Positions 37,766 through 48,264 of a DNA stretch of 64,000 bases are shown piece by piece (positions within the stretch are counted from its first letter, which is position 1; every line of letters begins with the position of its first letter). Location of the stretch: the NCBI RefSeq assembly GCF_005877885.1, contig NZ_VCHY01000007.1:62001-126000 (forward strand), written 5' to 3'. The position numbers and the translations under genes were made by a program. Under the pieces are notes generated by a model. It ran no database searches. It saw only the letters and a program-made list of their open reading frames with translations, and was not told where the DNA came from. The stretch comes from Labilibacter sediminis. GTDB lineage: Bacteria > Bacteroidota > Bacteroidia > Bacteroidales > Marinilabiliaceae.

Positions 37766-37887
37766 ACTAATAGTTTTAGTAAAAACTTTGTTTAGTTTGA
37801 GTCAGATTTCTACACACACGAAATTTGACCTCATGCAAACTTACACAAAAACTTATGGTATGTAAAGCTTTTATCCTGGTATTACCA

Positions 37888-37922
37888 AAAATATATTAGA
37901 TTAAATCATTCTAATATATTTT
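37888..37922 (-). terminator. Terminator overlapping the AGCS symporter stop codon
   Basis: A 13-base AT-rich perfect stem (arms 37888-37900 and 37910-37922) has a 9-base loop and includes part of the TAA stop. The T-run after it on the minus strand is short. Confidence 0.55.
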
Positions 37923-39645
37923 AATCTCTTTTTACAAATAGAGGTAATTTATCTTTAGGAAATCTGTTAGCATACTCCTTCCAAAAACCTTTTACCTCAT
38001 CCTTCATTTCTTTATGTAGAATAGTAATCCCAACAAGGTTAGGAATAGTCATTAAGGCGATGGTGATACCTGAGAAAGTCCATATAATGGTTGTATCTGT
38101 AAATGATGCTAAGAAGAAACCAACCACATAGATAATGCGATAATATTTAACGCCTTTAATACCAAATAAGAAAATAACAGCCCTGCTTCCATAGTATGAC
38201 CAGGAGATAGCTGTTGAAAACGCAAACAACAACAGGCCTATGGAAACAATATATTTTCCAAAATCACCAAACCAACTCTTTGTGAATGCTAGTGTTGTTA
38301 ACGGCGCACTATGAATTAATGATTTTCCTTCAATTCTTACTTTAACATCATTTTGAACAACACCACTTATAACGTTTAAAGTACCTGAGTACAAGTCATC
38401 TTTTATGTATACTTTTACATCCTCTGCAAGCGACCTTGAATGCAACAGCGAAACTTTATCTACAATTGCACCATCTTTAATTTCTAATTCTCCTGAAAAC
38501 AAAGACAATGACTTAAGGCCATTAACATGCTGCCCCAACATCTCCTTATCAGAGGTATTACAATCGTAATACACCTTATCTAAAACCTGCAAGTCTGACC
38601 TTTGAAACACATTCTGGTGCTTTTCTGTCCAAACCCCGGAAGCCAATAATGTAAGTCCAGTAATTGAGCAAATAATAATAGTATCTATAAAAGGTTCAAG
38701 CAAAGCAACCAGTCCTTCTGAAACAGGCTCATGAGCCCTTGCTGCCGAGTGAGCTATAGGAGCAGAACCCTGACCAGCCTCATTTGAAAATAATCCTCTG
38801 TTAACACCTCTATTAAAGGCAAAAGCTATTGTAGCACCTAAAAACCCACCTGTTGCAGCAGAACCAGTAAATACATCTGCAAAAACAGAAACTATAGAAG
38901 GTATAATATTATCGTAGTTATAAAAGATAACAGCTAAGGCGCCGATAAAATAAATGATAGCCATGGTAGGAACCAAACGAGATGTTACCTTGGCAATTCT
39001 TTTAATACCACCAATAATTACTACTGCCAATAAAACAGATAATATCAAACCTGTAATAATATGAGGTATACCAAACGTTGTATTTACAGAATTTGAAATA
39101 CTATTAATCTGCGGTAAGCTTCCTGTACCAAAAGAAGAGAAGATGGTAGCTATGGCAAAAATAATCGCTAATACTTTTCCGGTTTTTACAATCTTACCGG
39201 AAGGAAGTTTCAGGTCTAATCGCTTTTTCATGAAATACATCGGACCTCCGGAAATACTTCCATCCTCCGCTTTTTCCCTATACTTATGCGATAAGGTTAC
39301 TTCTACAAACTTAGTAGTCATACCAATTAGGGCAGTCACCAACATCCAGAATAAAGCAGCCGGCCCTCCCAAATAAACAGCATACGCAACACCCGCAATA
39401 TTACCTGTACCAACTGTTCCGGATAACGCGGTGGTTAAAGCCTGAAAATGGGACGTATCTCCCTCATCTCCCTCTTTATCGAACTTACCCTTAACAATTT
39501 GAATAGCATATTTAAAATACCGCAACTGAGGAAATCCAAGATACAGGGTAAATAGTAATCCTACTCCTAACAGAAAATAAACAAACCAGTAACTACTGCC
39601 TATATACGAATCAATCAGTTGTAAAATATCATTAATATTCTGCAT
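37921..39645 (-). CDS. AGCS-family sodium:alanine/glycine symporter with inserted domain
   Basis: 574-residue inner-membrane Na+-coupled amino-acid importer. AGCS signatures include [21 protein letters not shown] at 67-87, [17 protein letters not shown] near 93, [25 protein letters not shown] near 278 and [18 protein letters not shown] near 472. Usual members have about 450-480 residues. Here about 100 extra residues (about 345-450) sit between two membrane helices. They are polar and strand-rich with a repeating hydrophobic pattern ([23 protein letters not shown] ...) and contain one cysteine. The start ATG agrees with family starts. It is monocistronic. Confidence 0.9.
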   Translation of the reverse strand: MQNINDILQLIDSYIGSSYWFVYFLLGVGLLFTLYLGFPQLRYFKYAIQIVKGKFDKEGDEGDTSHFQALTTALSGTVGTGNIAGVAYAVYLGGPAALFWMLVTALIGMTTKFVEVTLSHKYREKAEDGSISGGPMYFMKKRLDLKLPSGKIVKTGKVLAIIFAIATIFSSFGTGSLPQINSISNSVNTTFGIPHIITGLILSVLLAVVIIGGIKRIAKVTSRLVPTMAIIYFIGALAVIFYNYDNIIPSIVSVFADVFTGSAATGGFLGATIAFAFNRGVNRGLFSNEAGQGSAPIAHSAARAHEPVSEGLVALLEPFIDTIIICSITGLTLLASGVWTEKHQNVFQRSDLQVLDKVYYDCNTSDKEMLGQHVNGLKSLSLFSGELEIKDGAIVDKVSLLHSRSLAEDVKVYIKDDLYSGTLNVISGVVQNDVKVRIEGKSLIHSAPLTTLAFTKSWFGDFGKYIVSIGLLLFAFSTAISWSYYGSRAVIFLFGIKGVKYYRIIYVVGFFLASFTDTTIIWTFSGITIALMTIPNLVGITILHKEMKDEVKGFWKEYANRFPKDKLPLFVKRD

Positions 39646-39755
39646 AGTATCTTAAATATTACTCCTGTTAGTATGAATGCCAACAAATATAGATAATTAT
39701 TTTACTCTTCCTTAAATGATTATTAGGTAAGACCTTTCATTTAAAGAAAGCAAAC

Positions 39756-41885
39756 CTACTCAACTTCCTTCATGGATAACTGAATTCTTTTTCTTTGACG
39801 ATCAACCTCCATCACCTTTACTTTTACATGCTGATGTAAAGTAACTACCTCATTTGGATCGCTCACAAACTTATTGGCCAATTGTGAAATATGCACCAAT
39901 CCATCTTGCTTAACACCAACATCCACAAAAGCACCAAAATTGGTAATATTGGTTACGATTCCCGGCAACACCATACCTTCATGTAAATCCTCAATGGAGT
40001 AAACATTTTTATCAAACTCAAATACTTTAATGATTTGACGAGGATCACGCCCGGGCTTTTCCAGTTCACCCATAATATCCTTTAAAGTGGGAAGTCCTAT
40101 GATATCTGATATGTACTGATCCAACTTTACCTGATCCCTCATCAATTTATCATCAATCAAGTCCTTTACTTTACACCCGTTATCCTTAGCCATTTTTTCT
40201 ACAACAGCATAAGATTCCGGATGCACTGCAGAGTTATCCAATGGATTTTTTGCATGAGTGATTCTTAAAAAGCCAGCGGCCTGCTCATAAGCTTTTGCTC
40301 CAAGACGAGGAACTTTTTTAAGCTGACTTCTTGAGGTGAATGCTCCATTATCTTTACGAAACTCCACTATATTCTTTGCCAGCTGAGGCCCTAAACCAGA
40401 CACATAAGTCAACAAATGCATACTGGCTGTATTTAGATCGACACCTACTTTATTTACACAAGACTCTACAACCTGATCGAGTGATGATTTTAGGTTGGTC
40501 TGATCCACATCGTGCTGATACTGGCCAACCCCAATGGATTTTGGATCTATTTTTACCAACTCAGCCAAAGGATCAATCAATCGACGTCCTATGGAAACTG
40601 CTCCACGAACCGTAACATCATATTCAGGAAATTCCTCTCTGGCAACTTTACTTGCTGAATATACAGAAGCACCATCCTCACTCACCACAAAAACCTGAAT
40701 ATCCCGATTGTATTTTAAACTACGAACAAAAGATTCCGTTTCGCGAGATGCTGTACCGTTACCTATAGCTACAGCCTCAATTTTATAAGCATCTACCATC
40801 GATGCAATTTTTTTGGCTGCCTGTTTTGTTTCGCGCTGAGGAGCATGAGGATAAATATTCTCGTTATGCAAAAGATTTCCCTGAGCATCTAAACAAACTA
40901 TTTTACATCCTGTACGGAACCCTGGATCGATGGCTAATACTCTTTTTTGACCTAATGGCGAAGACAGCAATAATTGACGAAGATTTTTTGTAAAAACCTG
41001 AATGGCTTCAGCATCGGCCTTTTCCTTGGTTAAATTTGCAAACTCTGTCTCAATGGATGGCTTGAGTAATCGTTTTGTAGTATCTTTTATGGCTATCTCA
41101 ACCTGTTCTGATGATTCTGTATTTCCCTTTACAAAATACCTTCCCAATCGATCAGTAACTTCCTCCTCATCCGGAGAAATAGTTACTTTTAATATACCTT
41201 CTTTCTCTGCCCTTCTAATGGCCAACAATCTATGGCTCGGGCATTTTTTTAAAGGCTCACTAAAATCAAAATAATCTTTATACTTGATTCCTTCTTCTTC
41301 TTTTCCTTTTACCAACTTTGAAGTCACCAAAGCCCCACGGTCAAACACCGATCGAACAATATCCCTGGCAACAGCATTTTCATTAACCCATTCCGCAATA
41401 ATATCCCGTGCTCCTTGTAAAGCTTCCTCAACATCCGGAACTTCATCATTTATAAATGATGAAGCCTTACCCTCAACATCACGCTCGTATTGCTTCATCA
41501 ATACTTTAGCCAAAGGCTCTAAGCCCTTTTCTTTAGCTTTTACAGCGCGCGTTTTTCTTTTAGGTTTAAACGGTAAATAAATATCTTCTAACTCTGTTGC
41601 GTTAAAAGTATTCTGGATCTTATCTCGTAATTCGGAAGTGAGCACATCCTGCTCCTCCATAGATTTAATAATGGTTTCTTTTCGCTTTTCAATCTCCAGA
41701 AGCTTTTCATACCGTTCCTTTACCAAAGCCACGTTTACCTCATCCATACTTCCGGTTCTTTCCTTTCGGTAACGGCTGATAAACGGAACAGTAGCTCCTT
41801 CTTTTAATAAATCTATGGTATTTGTAACATGCTGAAGTTGCAATTGCAACTCTGTAGATATAATTTGATTGATTTGGTTTGTCAT
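39756..41885 (-). CDS. tex: Tex family RNA-binding transcription accessory protein
   Basis: 709-residue cytoplasmic protein. Order of domains: N-terminal HTH-like helical region (about 1-190), YqgF/RuvC-like domain with LAIDPGFRTGCKIVCLD near 325, helix-hairpin-helix region ASMHLLTYVSGLGPQLAKNIVEFR near 488, and a C-terminal S1 RNA-binding domain (GMVLPGIVTNITNFGAFVDVGV near 635). Tex binds nucleic acid and influences transcription and ribosome-associated processes. Length is slightly below the E. coli form (about 770). It appears monocistronic; the 248 bases downstream to the next gene hold nothing clear. Confidence 0.95.
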   Translation of the reverse strand: MTNQINQIISTELQLQLQHVTNTIDLLKEGATVPFISRYRKERTGSMDEVNVALVKERYEKLLEIEKRKETIIKSMEEQDVLTSELRDKIQNTFNATELEDIYLPFKPKRKTRAVKAKEKGLEPLAKVLMKQYERDVEGKASSFINDEVPDVEEALQGARDIIAEWVNENAVARDIVRSVFDRGALVTSKLVKGKEEEGIKYKDYFDFSEPLKKCPSHRLLAIRRAEKEGILKVTISPDEEEVTDRLGRYFVKGNTESSEQVEIAIKDTTKRLLKPSIETEFANLTKEKADAEAIQVFTKNLRQLLLSSPLGQKRVLAIDPGFRTGCKIVCLDAQGNLLHNENIYPHAPQRETKQAAKKIASMVDAYKIEAVAIGNGTASRETESFVRSLKYNRDIQVFVVSEDGASVYSASKVAREEFPEYDVTVRGAVSIGRRLIDPLAELVKIDPKSIGVGQYQHDVDQTNLKSSLDQVVESCVNKVGVDLNTASMHLLTYVSGLGPQLAKNIVEFRKDNGAFTSRSQLKKVPRLGAKAYEQAAGFLRITHAKNPLDNSAVHPESYAVVEKMAKDNGCKVKDLIDDKLMRDQVKLDQYISDIIGLPTLKDIMGELEKPGRDPRQIIKVFEFDKNVYSIEDLHEGMVLPGIVTNITNFGAFVDVGVKQDGLVHISQLANKFVSDPNEVVTLHQHVKVKVMEVDRQRKRIQLSMKEVE

Positions 41886-42133
41886 ATTCTGTCTATAATT
41901 TCAATTTATAGAAAAACCTAATGCTCTTTACTTTGTGCTTGCCCGAAAAGTCCAATTTACTCACTTTGTTCAAAAACCTTTATGGGGTTCGTGATTTAAC
42001 AATTCTTCGTTATGCTCTTTTAGAAAACAGTCATTTACGAAAGTAAACTCCTTGATTTTCTATAAGACCCAAGCCTTGAACTTGAACTTTTCGATTCCAG
42101 CACATGAAAACAATCTTAGTTTTCTTGCTGACA

Positions 42134-43363
42134 CTACTTATTGGTCTTTCTTTTGGGCTTACCTCCCGGTTTCTTTCCAAAACGCTTTTTCCCTTTTTTC
42201 TTCATCTTTGCTGAGGGATTATAAACTGGTCCTTCTTCATAATCAGGCGGAAGTGGGCATTTGTAGATATCTTTCTCAATTAATTTTTCAATATTATAAA
42301 AATCAACCTGATCATCTTCGGTAATAAAAGTTATTCCAACGCCCTTTGTTTTGGCACGTGCAGTACGGCCAATCCTGTGCACATAATCTTCTGCATCATT
42401 AGGAACATCGAAGTTAATTACCAAATCAATTTTCTCAATATCGATCCCGCGTGCCACAATATCCGTAGCCACTAAAATTTGCACATTCCTGTTTTTAAAC
42501 TCACGGAGCACTTCGACACGCTCACTTTGGTCTAAATCAGAATGGATACCTCTGGCATTAAAATCATTCCTTTTTAAAGCACGTACGATATCATTCACTT
42601 TTGATTTACGCGAAGAGAACACAATGATACTTGGCAAATCTTTGCCTTTCAATAAGTCAACGATTAAATCAACTTTCTGGTGCTCATGAACAACATATGC
42701 AGCCTGAAGAATTCCTTCAGCAGGTTTAGAAATAGATATACTTATTTCCTGAGGATCGTTAAGAAGCTTTTTAGCCATATCCCGAATTTTTGGTGGCATG
42801 GTTGCAGAAAAAAGCAAACCTTGACGATTTTCCTTAGGCAAAAAGCTTTCTATTTGCATGATATCATCATGAAAACCCATATCCAGCATTCTGTCTGCCT
42901 CATCTAAAATCAGATGTTTCACTGATTTAAAATCGACATAACCCATATTTAAATGCTGTATCATTCTACCCGGTGTAGCAACAATAATATCAGCTCCTTT
43001 GGTTAAACCAATTTTCTGCTGATCCCAAAGCGCTTTATCATTTCCTCCATATACCGACAAAGAAGTTACATCCAGGAAATAACTAAATCCCTCTATTTGT
43101 TGATCAATCTGCAAAGCCAGTTCTCTTGTTGGCACCAGGATTAAAGCTGTTGTTCCTGCATGACCTTCTTGTACTAAGCGATCAAGAACAGGCAATAAGT
43201 AAGCAGCAGTTTTACCTGTTCCGGTCTGGGCACAGGCAATCAGATCAGCTCCCGTACGAATAACCGGAATTGTTTGTGCCTGAACCGGCGTTGCTTCATC
43301 AAAACGCATGGCATCTAAACCGTCCAGCACTTCCTGGGTAAAATCAAATTCGGTAAACTTCAT
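42134..43363 (-). CDS. DEAD-box RNA helicase, RhlE-like
   Basis: 409-residue helicase with core motifs only and a short basic tail. Visible are the Q-motif ATPVQAQTIP near 24, Walker A AQTGTGKT near 43-50, LDEADRMLDMGF near 151, SAT near 184, VATDIVARGIDI near 295 and HRIGRTARAKTKG near 325. The tail after 380 is Lys/Gly/Arg-rich (KKKGKKRFGKKPGG) and would bind RNA non-specifically. It differs from the helicase at 3316 in lacking the DbpA-type domain. It is probably in a run of minus-strand genes with the methyltransferase 97 bases upstream. Confidence 0.93.
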   Translation of the reverse strand: MKFTEFDFTQEVLDGLDAMRFDEATPVQAQTIPVIRTGADLIACAQTGTGKTAAYLLPVLDRLVQEGHAGTTALILVPTRELALQIDQQIEGFSYFLDVTSLSVYGGNDKALWDQQKIGLTKGADIIVATPGRMIQHLNMGYVDFKSVKHLILDEADRMLDMGFHDDIMQIESFLPKENRQGLLFSATMPPKIRDMAKKLLNDPQEISISISKPAEGILQAAYVVHEHQKVDLIVDLLKGKDLPSIIVFSSRKSKVNDIVRALKRNDFNARGIHSDLDQSERVEVLREFKNRNVQILVATDIVARGIDIEKIDLVINFDVPNDAEDYVHRIGRTARAKTKGVGITFITEDDQVDFYNIEKLIEKDIYKCPLPPDYEEGPVYNPSAKMKKKGKKRFGKKPGGKPKRKTNK

Positions 43364-43460
43364 AAGTATGGTTTTAGATAAGAGACTATGAGAAAAGATT
43401 TAATATACAATTTCACCCCTATCTCTCTAAATTCCTTTGGTCAATTATCTTAAAATTCGA

Positions 43461-44645
43461 CTATTCAACGTACAACACTAATCCTTTTAAATACTCACCT
43501 TCAGGGTGATAAATATTTACAGGATGGTCAGCCGGTTGTGTTAACTGATTTAATATTCTTACATTTCTGCCAGAACGAGCTGCTGCAGAAAAAACAGCCT
43601 TTCGGAAAGCGTCTTTACTTACTACCTGAGAGCAAGAGAATGTAAAAATTATACCTCCCGGCTTAATTTGCTGAAAAGCTTTTGCATTGAGTTTTTTATA
43701 TCCTTGCAATGCATTACTTAAAACATTGTTGTGTTTTGCAAACGCTGGTGGATCAAGGATTATTAAATCGTACTTGTCTTTAATATCATCTAAATATTTA
43801 AAAGCATCCACAGCAAATGCGTCGTGACGAGGATCTCCGGGAAAATTTAATTCAACATTTTCCTTGGTTAGCTCTATGGCACGCTCTGAACTATCTACAG
43901 AATGAACTTCTTTGGCTCCGCCCCGCATGGCATAAAACGAGAAGCCACCAGTATAACAGAACATATTTAACACTGATTTTCCTTTACTGTACTCCTCCAG
44001 TAAAGCCCTGTTATTTCGCTGATCTACAAAGAAGCCTGTTTTTTGCCCTTTTTCCCAATCAACTCTAAACTTCAATCCGTTTTCAATGGCAATTCTGGTT
44101 TCGGACTTACCAAAAGTATATCCGTTTTCCGGCTCTATTTTGGCTTTGTATGGCAGGGTACTTTCCGACTTATTATAAATAGCCTTTAGCTCCTCTCCAT
44201 ATATTTTTTTAAGAATCTCATCAATCTGATCTTTGATTAAATACATCCCGACTGAATGCATTTGAACCACTGCAGCATCGCCATACATATCAATAATAAG
44301 ACCAGGCATATTATCTCCTTCGGCATGAATTAAGCGATAAGCATCTGTATCCGGATCATCAATTAATCCCTGATCCTTACGTAGTTGATAGGCTCCTTTA
44401 ATTTTTTCCTCCCAAAACTCATAGTTAACCTCAACTTGCTTAAACGAAACAATACGGATTGATATTGAGCCAATTTGATAATGGCCTAATCCTAAAAACT
44501 CATCTTTATTATCGTATACCTCAACGATATCTCCTTCATTAGGTTGTCCGTATATTTTTTTAATGGCTCCACTAAAAACCCATGGATGAAATCTTCTTAA
44601 CGACTGATCTTTACCTGACTTGAGAACTACTTTTGTATATGACAT
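43461..44645 (-). CDS. RlmI-type SAM-dependent rRNA (cytosine-C5) methyltransferase
   Basis: 394-residue enzyme with an N-terminal PUA domain (about 1-75, KVVLKSGKDQSLRRFHPWVFSGAI), a small linker domain and a C-terminal Rossmann methyltransferase. KTGFFVDQRNNRALL near 201, the SAM loop VLNMFCYTGGFSFYA near 222, LIILDPPAFAKH near 296 and FTFSCSQVVS near 336 (catalytic Cys) match class I 23S rRNA m5C methyltransferases of the RlmI group. Length matches the family. It lies 35 bases after the exonuclease gene. Confidence 0.92.
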   Translation of the reverse strand: MSYTKVVLKSGKDQSLRRFHPWVFSGAIKKIYGQPNEGDIVEVYDNKDEFLGLGHYQIGSISIRIVSFKQVEVNYEFWEEKIKGAYQLRKDQGLIDDPDTDAYRLIHAEGDNMPGLIIDMYGDAAVVQMHSVGMYLIKDQIDEILKKIYGEELKAIYNKSESTLPYKAKIEPENGYTFGKSETRIAIENGLKFRVDWEKGQKTGFFVDQRNNRALLEEYSKGKSVLNMFCYTGGFSFYAMRGGAKEVHSVDSSERAIELTKENVELNFPGDPRHDAFAVDAFKYLDDIKDKYDLIILDPPAFAKHNNVLSNALQGYKKLNAKAFQQIKPGGIIFTFSCSQVVSKDAFRKAVFSAAARSGRNVRILNQLTQPADHPVNIYHPEGEYLKGLVLYVE

Positions 44646-44680
44646 TGATAGTTTATTTATTTTTGAAAGAATAGTAACAA

Positions 44681-45331
44681 TTACAACTTGGCATCTGCAT
44701 TTAAAGCCTCTACATCAATTATCTTATCGGGATCGAGATCGGATAATTTTTTGAATATTTCAAGCGCTACCCACGAATCCGTCGCAGCATAAACAAGTTG
44801 CCCCTGGGATAACTCTTCGGCTTCCCAGTTTGATAACCTTTGTCGTTTTGAGACCCTGAATTCGAGGAGTATACCTGCTAGTTTTTTAAGCGAAAAATCT
44901 TTTAATCCTTTGTCTGTGGCCATAGTTTGCAGTTCAACAAACCCTTCAGGTATAAACTCCCCCAGTTTCTTCAGACCTTTTATATCATCTCGTATACCTA
45001 CTCCCACTTTTAAAACAGACTCACTGCTTAACAAATCCTTTAACTCCTCTGTAAGACCTGTTTTATTAAGTCTGATTAAATATGTAGATTCTTCTGTTGT
45101 AAGCTGAATAAGAGATATTTGATTTGTTTTACCTTTTTTAAATGAAGGTCGTGTTTCTGTATCAAAACCTAACACCTTAGCGCCATCAATCTCCTGTATC
45201 ACCTTTAAAACACCCTTTGCATCATCTACTACAACTATTTCTCCATTGTAATGCTGTAAGGGTAATTCATTTAAAACTTCGTTACTTATTTTGTTTTTAA
45301 TCAAAATCCTTCTTTTTTCAGTTATCTTCAC
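44681..45331 (-). CDS. DEDDy 3'-5' exonuclease
   Basis: 216-residue nuclease of the RNase D/WRN-exonuclease type, read from a GTG at 45331. The metal ligands are all present: Asp57 and Glu59 in GFDTET, the Asp pair in GVGIRDD near 128, and Tyr/Asp in VYAATDSW near 190. The frame stays open a further 117 bases to an ATG at 45448, but that would overlap the DUF5063 gene by 131 bases with non-conserved residues. The GTG overlaps it by only 14 bases, so coupling is likely. It probably trims RNA or structured DNA ends. The DUF5063/exonuclease pairing recurs in Bacteroidota. Confidence 0.87.
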   Translation of the reverse strand: MKITEKRRILIKNKISNEVLNELPLQHYNGEIVVVDDAKGVLKVIQEIDGAKVLGFDTETRPSFKKGKTNQISLIQLTTEESTYLIRLNKTGLTEELKDLLSSESVLKVGVGIRDDIKGLKKLGEFIPEGFVELQTMATDKGLKDFSLKKLAGILLEFRVSKRQRLSNWEAEELSQGQLVYAATDSWVALEIFKKLSDLDPDKIIDVEALNADAKL

Positions 45332-45947
45332 CTTCGTTCCATTGGTCCTGGAATTTATTAAACCAGTTGTTACTCTTTCCGGACCCCATCTCCTCATCAT
45401 TGTTAAAATCATCATCTTCAGTGATAGGATTACCACTATATAATACATGATGACACGCTCTTAAAACGTTAACAAGCTTTTGTCCCCAATACAGTTCAAA
45501 ACTGTTAATCACCTCACCCAATGCATCATTCATGATTTCTGAAACACCAATACGATAGGCAAATAAGAAATCTTTTACATCCTGATATATATCTGTTAAA
45601 TTTTCGGATATACTGCTGGCTACATCGCCATGATCCTGTTCATTATTTGGCACAAACACTTCCAAGAAATCGTCATATTGACCAAATTTATTAAGCAAAG
45701 TGTGTTGAATTCTAATATAATCTTCTTCTTTAACCGTTTTTTCGATGCTCTCCTCAAGCACAAATTCTGGCTTTTGAAGCACTACTGCTTTAATGTATAA
45801 AAGTGGTAAAATACGCACAACTACAGTAAATATTTCCTTTGCAGACATATCCTGCGCATTTTCGAGCTGATTACAGTATTCGTTACCAACAGTTACAAAT
45901 TCCAATACATTCTTAGAGTATACTATTTGATTTAATTCTTCTTCCAT
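45318..45947 (-). CDS. DUF5063 domain-containing protein
   Basis: 209-residue acidic, helical cytoplasmic protein matching DUF5063 (NEYCNQLENAQDMSAKEIFTVVVRILPLLYIKA near 24). The second half carries AYRIGVSEIMNDALGEVINSFELYWGQKLVNVLRACHHVL. Function unknown. It is the first gene of a run with the 3'-5' exonuclease (14-base overlap), RlmI-like methyltransferase and RhlE-like helicase, so a link to RNA metabolism is likely by context. Confidence 0.88.
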   Translation of the reverse strand: MEEELNQIVYSKNVLEFVTVGNEYCNQLENAQDMSAKEIFTVVVRILPLLYIKAVVLQKPEFVLEESIEKTVKEEDYIRIQHTLLNKFGQYDDFLEVFVPNNEQDHGDVASSISENLTDIYQDVKDFLFAYRIGVSEIMNDALGEVINSFELYWGQKLVNVLRACHHVLYSGNPITEDDDFNNDEEMGSGKSNNWFNKFQDQWNEGEDN

Positions 45948-46191
45948 TCTATATCTTCATCTCTAAACAACAAGAACACCAGAATTTTAAATTCTGATAT
46001 TTACATCAGCTAAGCTATCTGACCTTCTGCAATTGTTTTTTATACAAAACGATCAGAAACAATTGGCAAAATTAACAAATTAAATGGAAACTGATTGAAA
46101 GCTATTGGTTTTTCACTAAAATCAAGCACTCCCAAAAACGTATCATTAACCAAAGCAACAATTAATCACCAACACATGTATTTAAGACATA

Positions 46192-48090
46192 CTACCTTGC
46201 CTGCCACTGCCCATTTTCATTTTCAATGATCACCTGATTATCGGCCAACCAGTTAAATACATCAACCCATTCCTTCTCAGCCATCTTCATTTCATCTTCT
46301 ATTTCATCAAAACTTTTAGGCACAGATAGGATATTTATAAGTGTTTGCTCTACTTTATCAGCCTGATCATCACTTAACCCGCGCTTCTTTTTGTCGATAC
46401 AAACATCGCACTGTCCGCAATCTCTAGTATTTTTCTGACCAAAATACCCCAGTAAAAACCGGCTTCGACAAACGTGAGTGTATTCGCAATAATCAACAAC
46501 TGCCTTCACCCTTTCCTCATATTGAACCTTTCTGTCTCGATATACTTCATGTGGCAACTTCATATAACGCTCCTCTTCCCGAGGTTTTATGTACTGAATT
46601 AGCGGAGTTCTTTTTTGAGGTATATAGTGGATAATTTTTAACTGGTTTAGCTTATTCAGGTATTTAAAAATTACATCAACCATTGTATTTGCTCGCTTAG
46701 CTAAAACCTGCTCCTGAATAACCACATATTCTGTAAAAAAACCAGTATATGAACGCAGCAATAATTTTATAAAAGCATCGAAATGCTCATTTCGAACCTG
46801 AAAATTATATAACTCATTTTTTTGCGCTATAAAATGAACGCGAGAAGGAATATCACTCTCCTCACTATACTCAATATATTCAGCACGCTGAAGAATTTTT
46901 AAACTATTAAACACGGTTAACAAATTAAAACCATAGGCTCTACAAAACTGCACCATATCAAAATCATACACCAACTCTGCACCGTGCCCCGATGCAAGCT
47001 GAAAAAAATTACCCAAAGCATTATAAACCCTATAAATATCCTTCTTTTCAGGAAATGAAACCGTTACATTTCTTTTAAGCCGTATTTTATCTGCAGCCGA
47101 CCACAGCAATACAGCATACGCTTTCTTTCCATCACGCCCGGCTCTACCTGCTTCCTGAAAATAAGCCTCTAAAGAATCCGGCGCATCCATATGCACTACC
47201 AACCGCACATCCGGCTTGTCAATACCCATTCCAAAAGCATTGGTACACACCATTACCTGCACCCTGTCTTCCATCCAATCCTGTTGCCTTTTATCTTTTG
47301 AATCATGGGTTAAGCCGGCATGGTAATTATGAGTACTTATTCCCTGCTCATGTAACCAAACAGCATATTCTTTTGTTTTTTTGCGGTTACGAACAAATAC
47401 CACCGTACAACCATCTATAGACTTTATAATTTTTAGAAGTTGATTTAATTTATCATCGGTATGCCGAACTATGTAGGCTAGATTATCTCTTTCAAAACTC
47501 TTTTTTACTACATTCTTTTTCTCAAACAACAAACGCTCCTGAATATCCTCAACAATTTGGGATGTTGCTGTTGCGGTAAGCGCTAAAACAGGCACATCAG
47601 GCAATTCCTTTCTCAGATCAGCAATTTTAAGGTAAGATGGCCTAAAATCATAACCCCATTGACTAATACAATGCGCCTCATCCACCACAATCATACTCAC
47701 CTTAAAATAAGCCATCTTCTCAAGAAACAAAGGAGTAGATAGCCTTTCGGGAGAAAGATACAAGAACTTATAATCGCCAAAAACACAATTATCGTAAGCA
47801 ATATTTATTTCCTCGCGAGATAATCCGGAATACACAGCCACTGCTTTAATTCCTTTATTTCGTAGGTTGGCAACCTGATCTTTCATTAAAGCTACCAACG
47901 GAGTTACCACAATACACACACCCTCTTTGGTTAAAGCGGGTACCTGAAACGTAATAGACTTACCTCCACCGGTTGGCATCAAGCCCAAGGTATCTTTTCC
48001 CTCTCCAATGGAATGTACAATTTGATCCTGCATGGATCTAAATCCATCATAACCCCAATATTGCTTAAGTATTTGTAAATATTTATCCAA
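46192..48090 (-). CDS. recQ: RecQ-family ATP-dependent DNA helicase
   Basis: 632-residue 3'-5' DNA helicase for recombination repair and fork processing. The conserved N-terminus is DKYLQILKQYWGYDGFR. Walker A is MPTGGGKS near 46, DEAHCISQWGYDFRPSY (DEAH) near 138, TATAT near 170, QEAGRAGRDGK near 320, and a zinc-binding set CRSR ... CGQCDVC near 550. The RQC winged-helix region is short and there is no HRDC domain. The start is uncertain: TTG at 48090 fits family starts, while ATGs at 48165 or 48192 would add non-conserved residues. It is divergent from the LysE gene. Confidence 0.93.
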   Translation of the reverse strand: MDKYLQILKQYWGYDGFRSMQDQIVHSIGEGKDTLGLMPTGGGKSITFQVPALTKEGVCIVVTPLVALMKDQVANLRNKGIKAVAVYSGLSREEINIAYDNCVFGDYKFLYLSPERLSTPLFLEKMAYFKVSMIVVDEAHCISQWGYDFRPSYLKIADLRKELPDVPVLALTATATSQIVEDIQERLLFEKKNVVKKSFERDNLAYIVRHTDDKLNQLLKIIKSIDGCTVVFVRNRKKTKEYAVWLHEQGISTHNYHAGLTHDSKDKRQQDWMEDRVQVMVCTNAFGMGIDKPDVRLVVHMDAPDSLEAYFQEAGRAGRDGKKAYAVLLWSAADKIRLKRNVTVSFPEKKDIYRVYNALGNFFQLASGHGAELVYDFDMVQFCRAYGFNLLTVFNSLKILQRAEYIEYSEESDIPSRVHFIAQKNELYNFQVRNEHFDAFIKLLLRSYTGFFTEYVVIQEQVLAKRANTMVDVIFKYLNKLNQLKIIHYIPQKRTPLIQYIKPREEERYMKLPHEVYRDRKVQYEERVKAVVDYCEYTHVCRSRFLLGYFGQKNTRDCGQCDVCIDKKKRGLSDDQADKVEQTLINILSVPKSFDEIEDEMKMAEKEWVDVFNWLADNQVIIENENGQWQAR

Positions 48091-48264
48091 GAGAATTTGT
48101 TTATAATATGAGCGTGAAGATAACTGAAATAAGCTAATATTGCACGTTTCTGTGCAAAGCAACATCTGGCTGGCAAATCCTTTTAAACACATTCATCATA
48201 TTAAATTCCTCAACAATTATTTATATTTGCGAGGATGCTATAATCCATATTTAAAAGATACAAA

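Noticed and set aside
41002-41580. Two plus-strand open frames (90 and 98 codons)
   Set aside because: They lie wholly inside the well-supported tex gene on the other strand and show no family features.
44681-45448. Longer version of the 3'-5' exonuclease starting at 45448
   Set aside because: The added N-terminus overlaps the DUF5063 gene by 131 bases and is not conserved. The GTG at 45331 gives a normal overlap and a typical protein.
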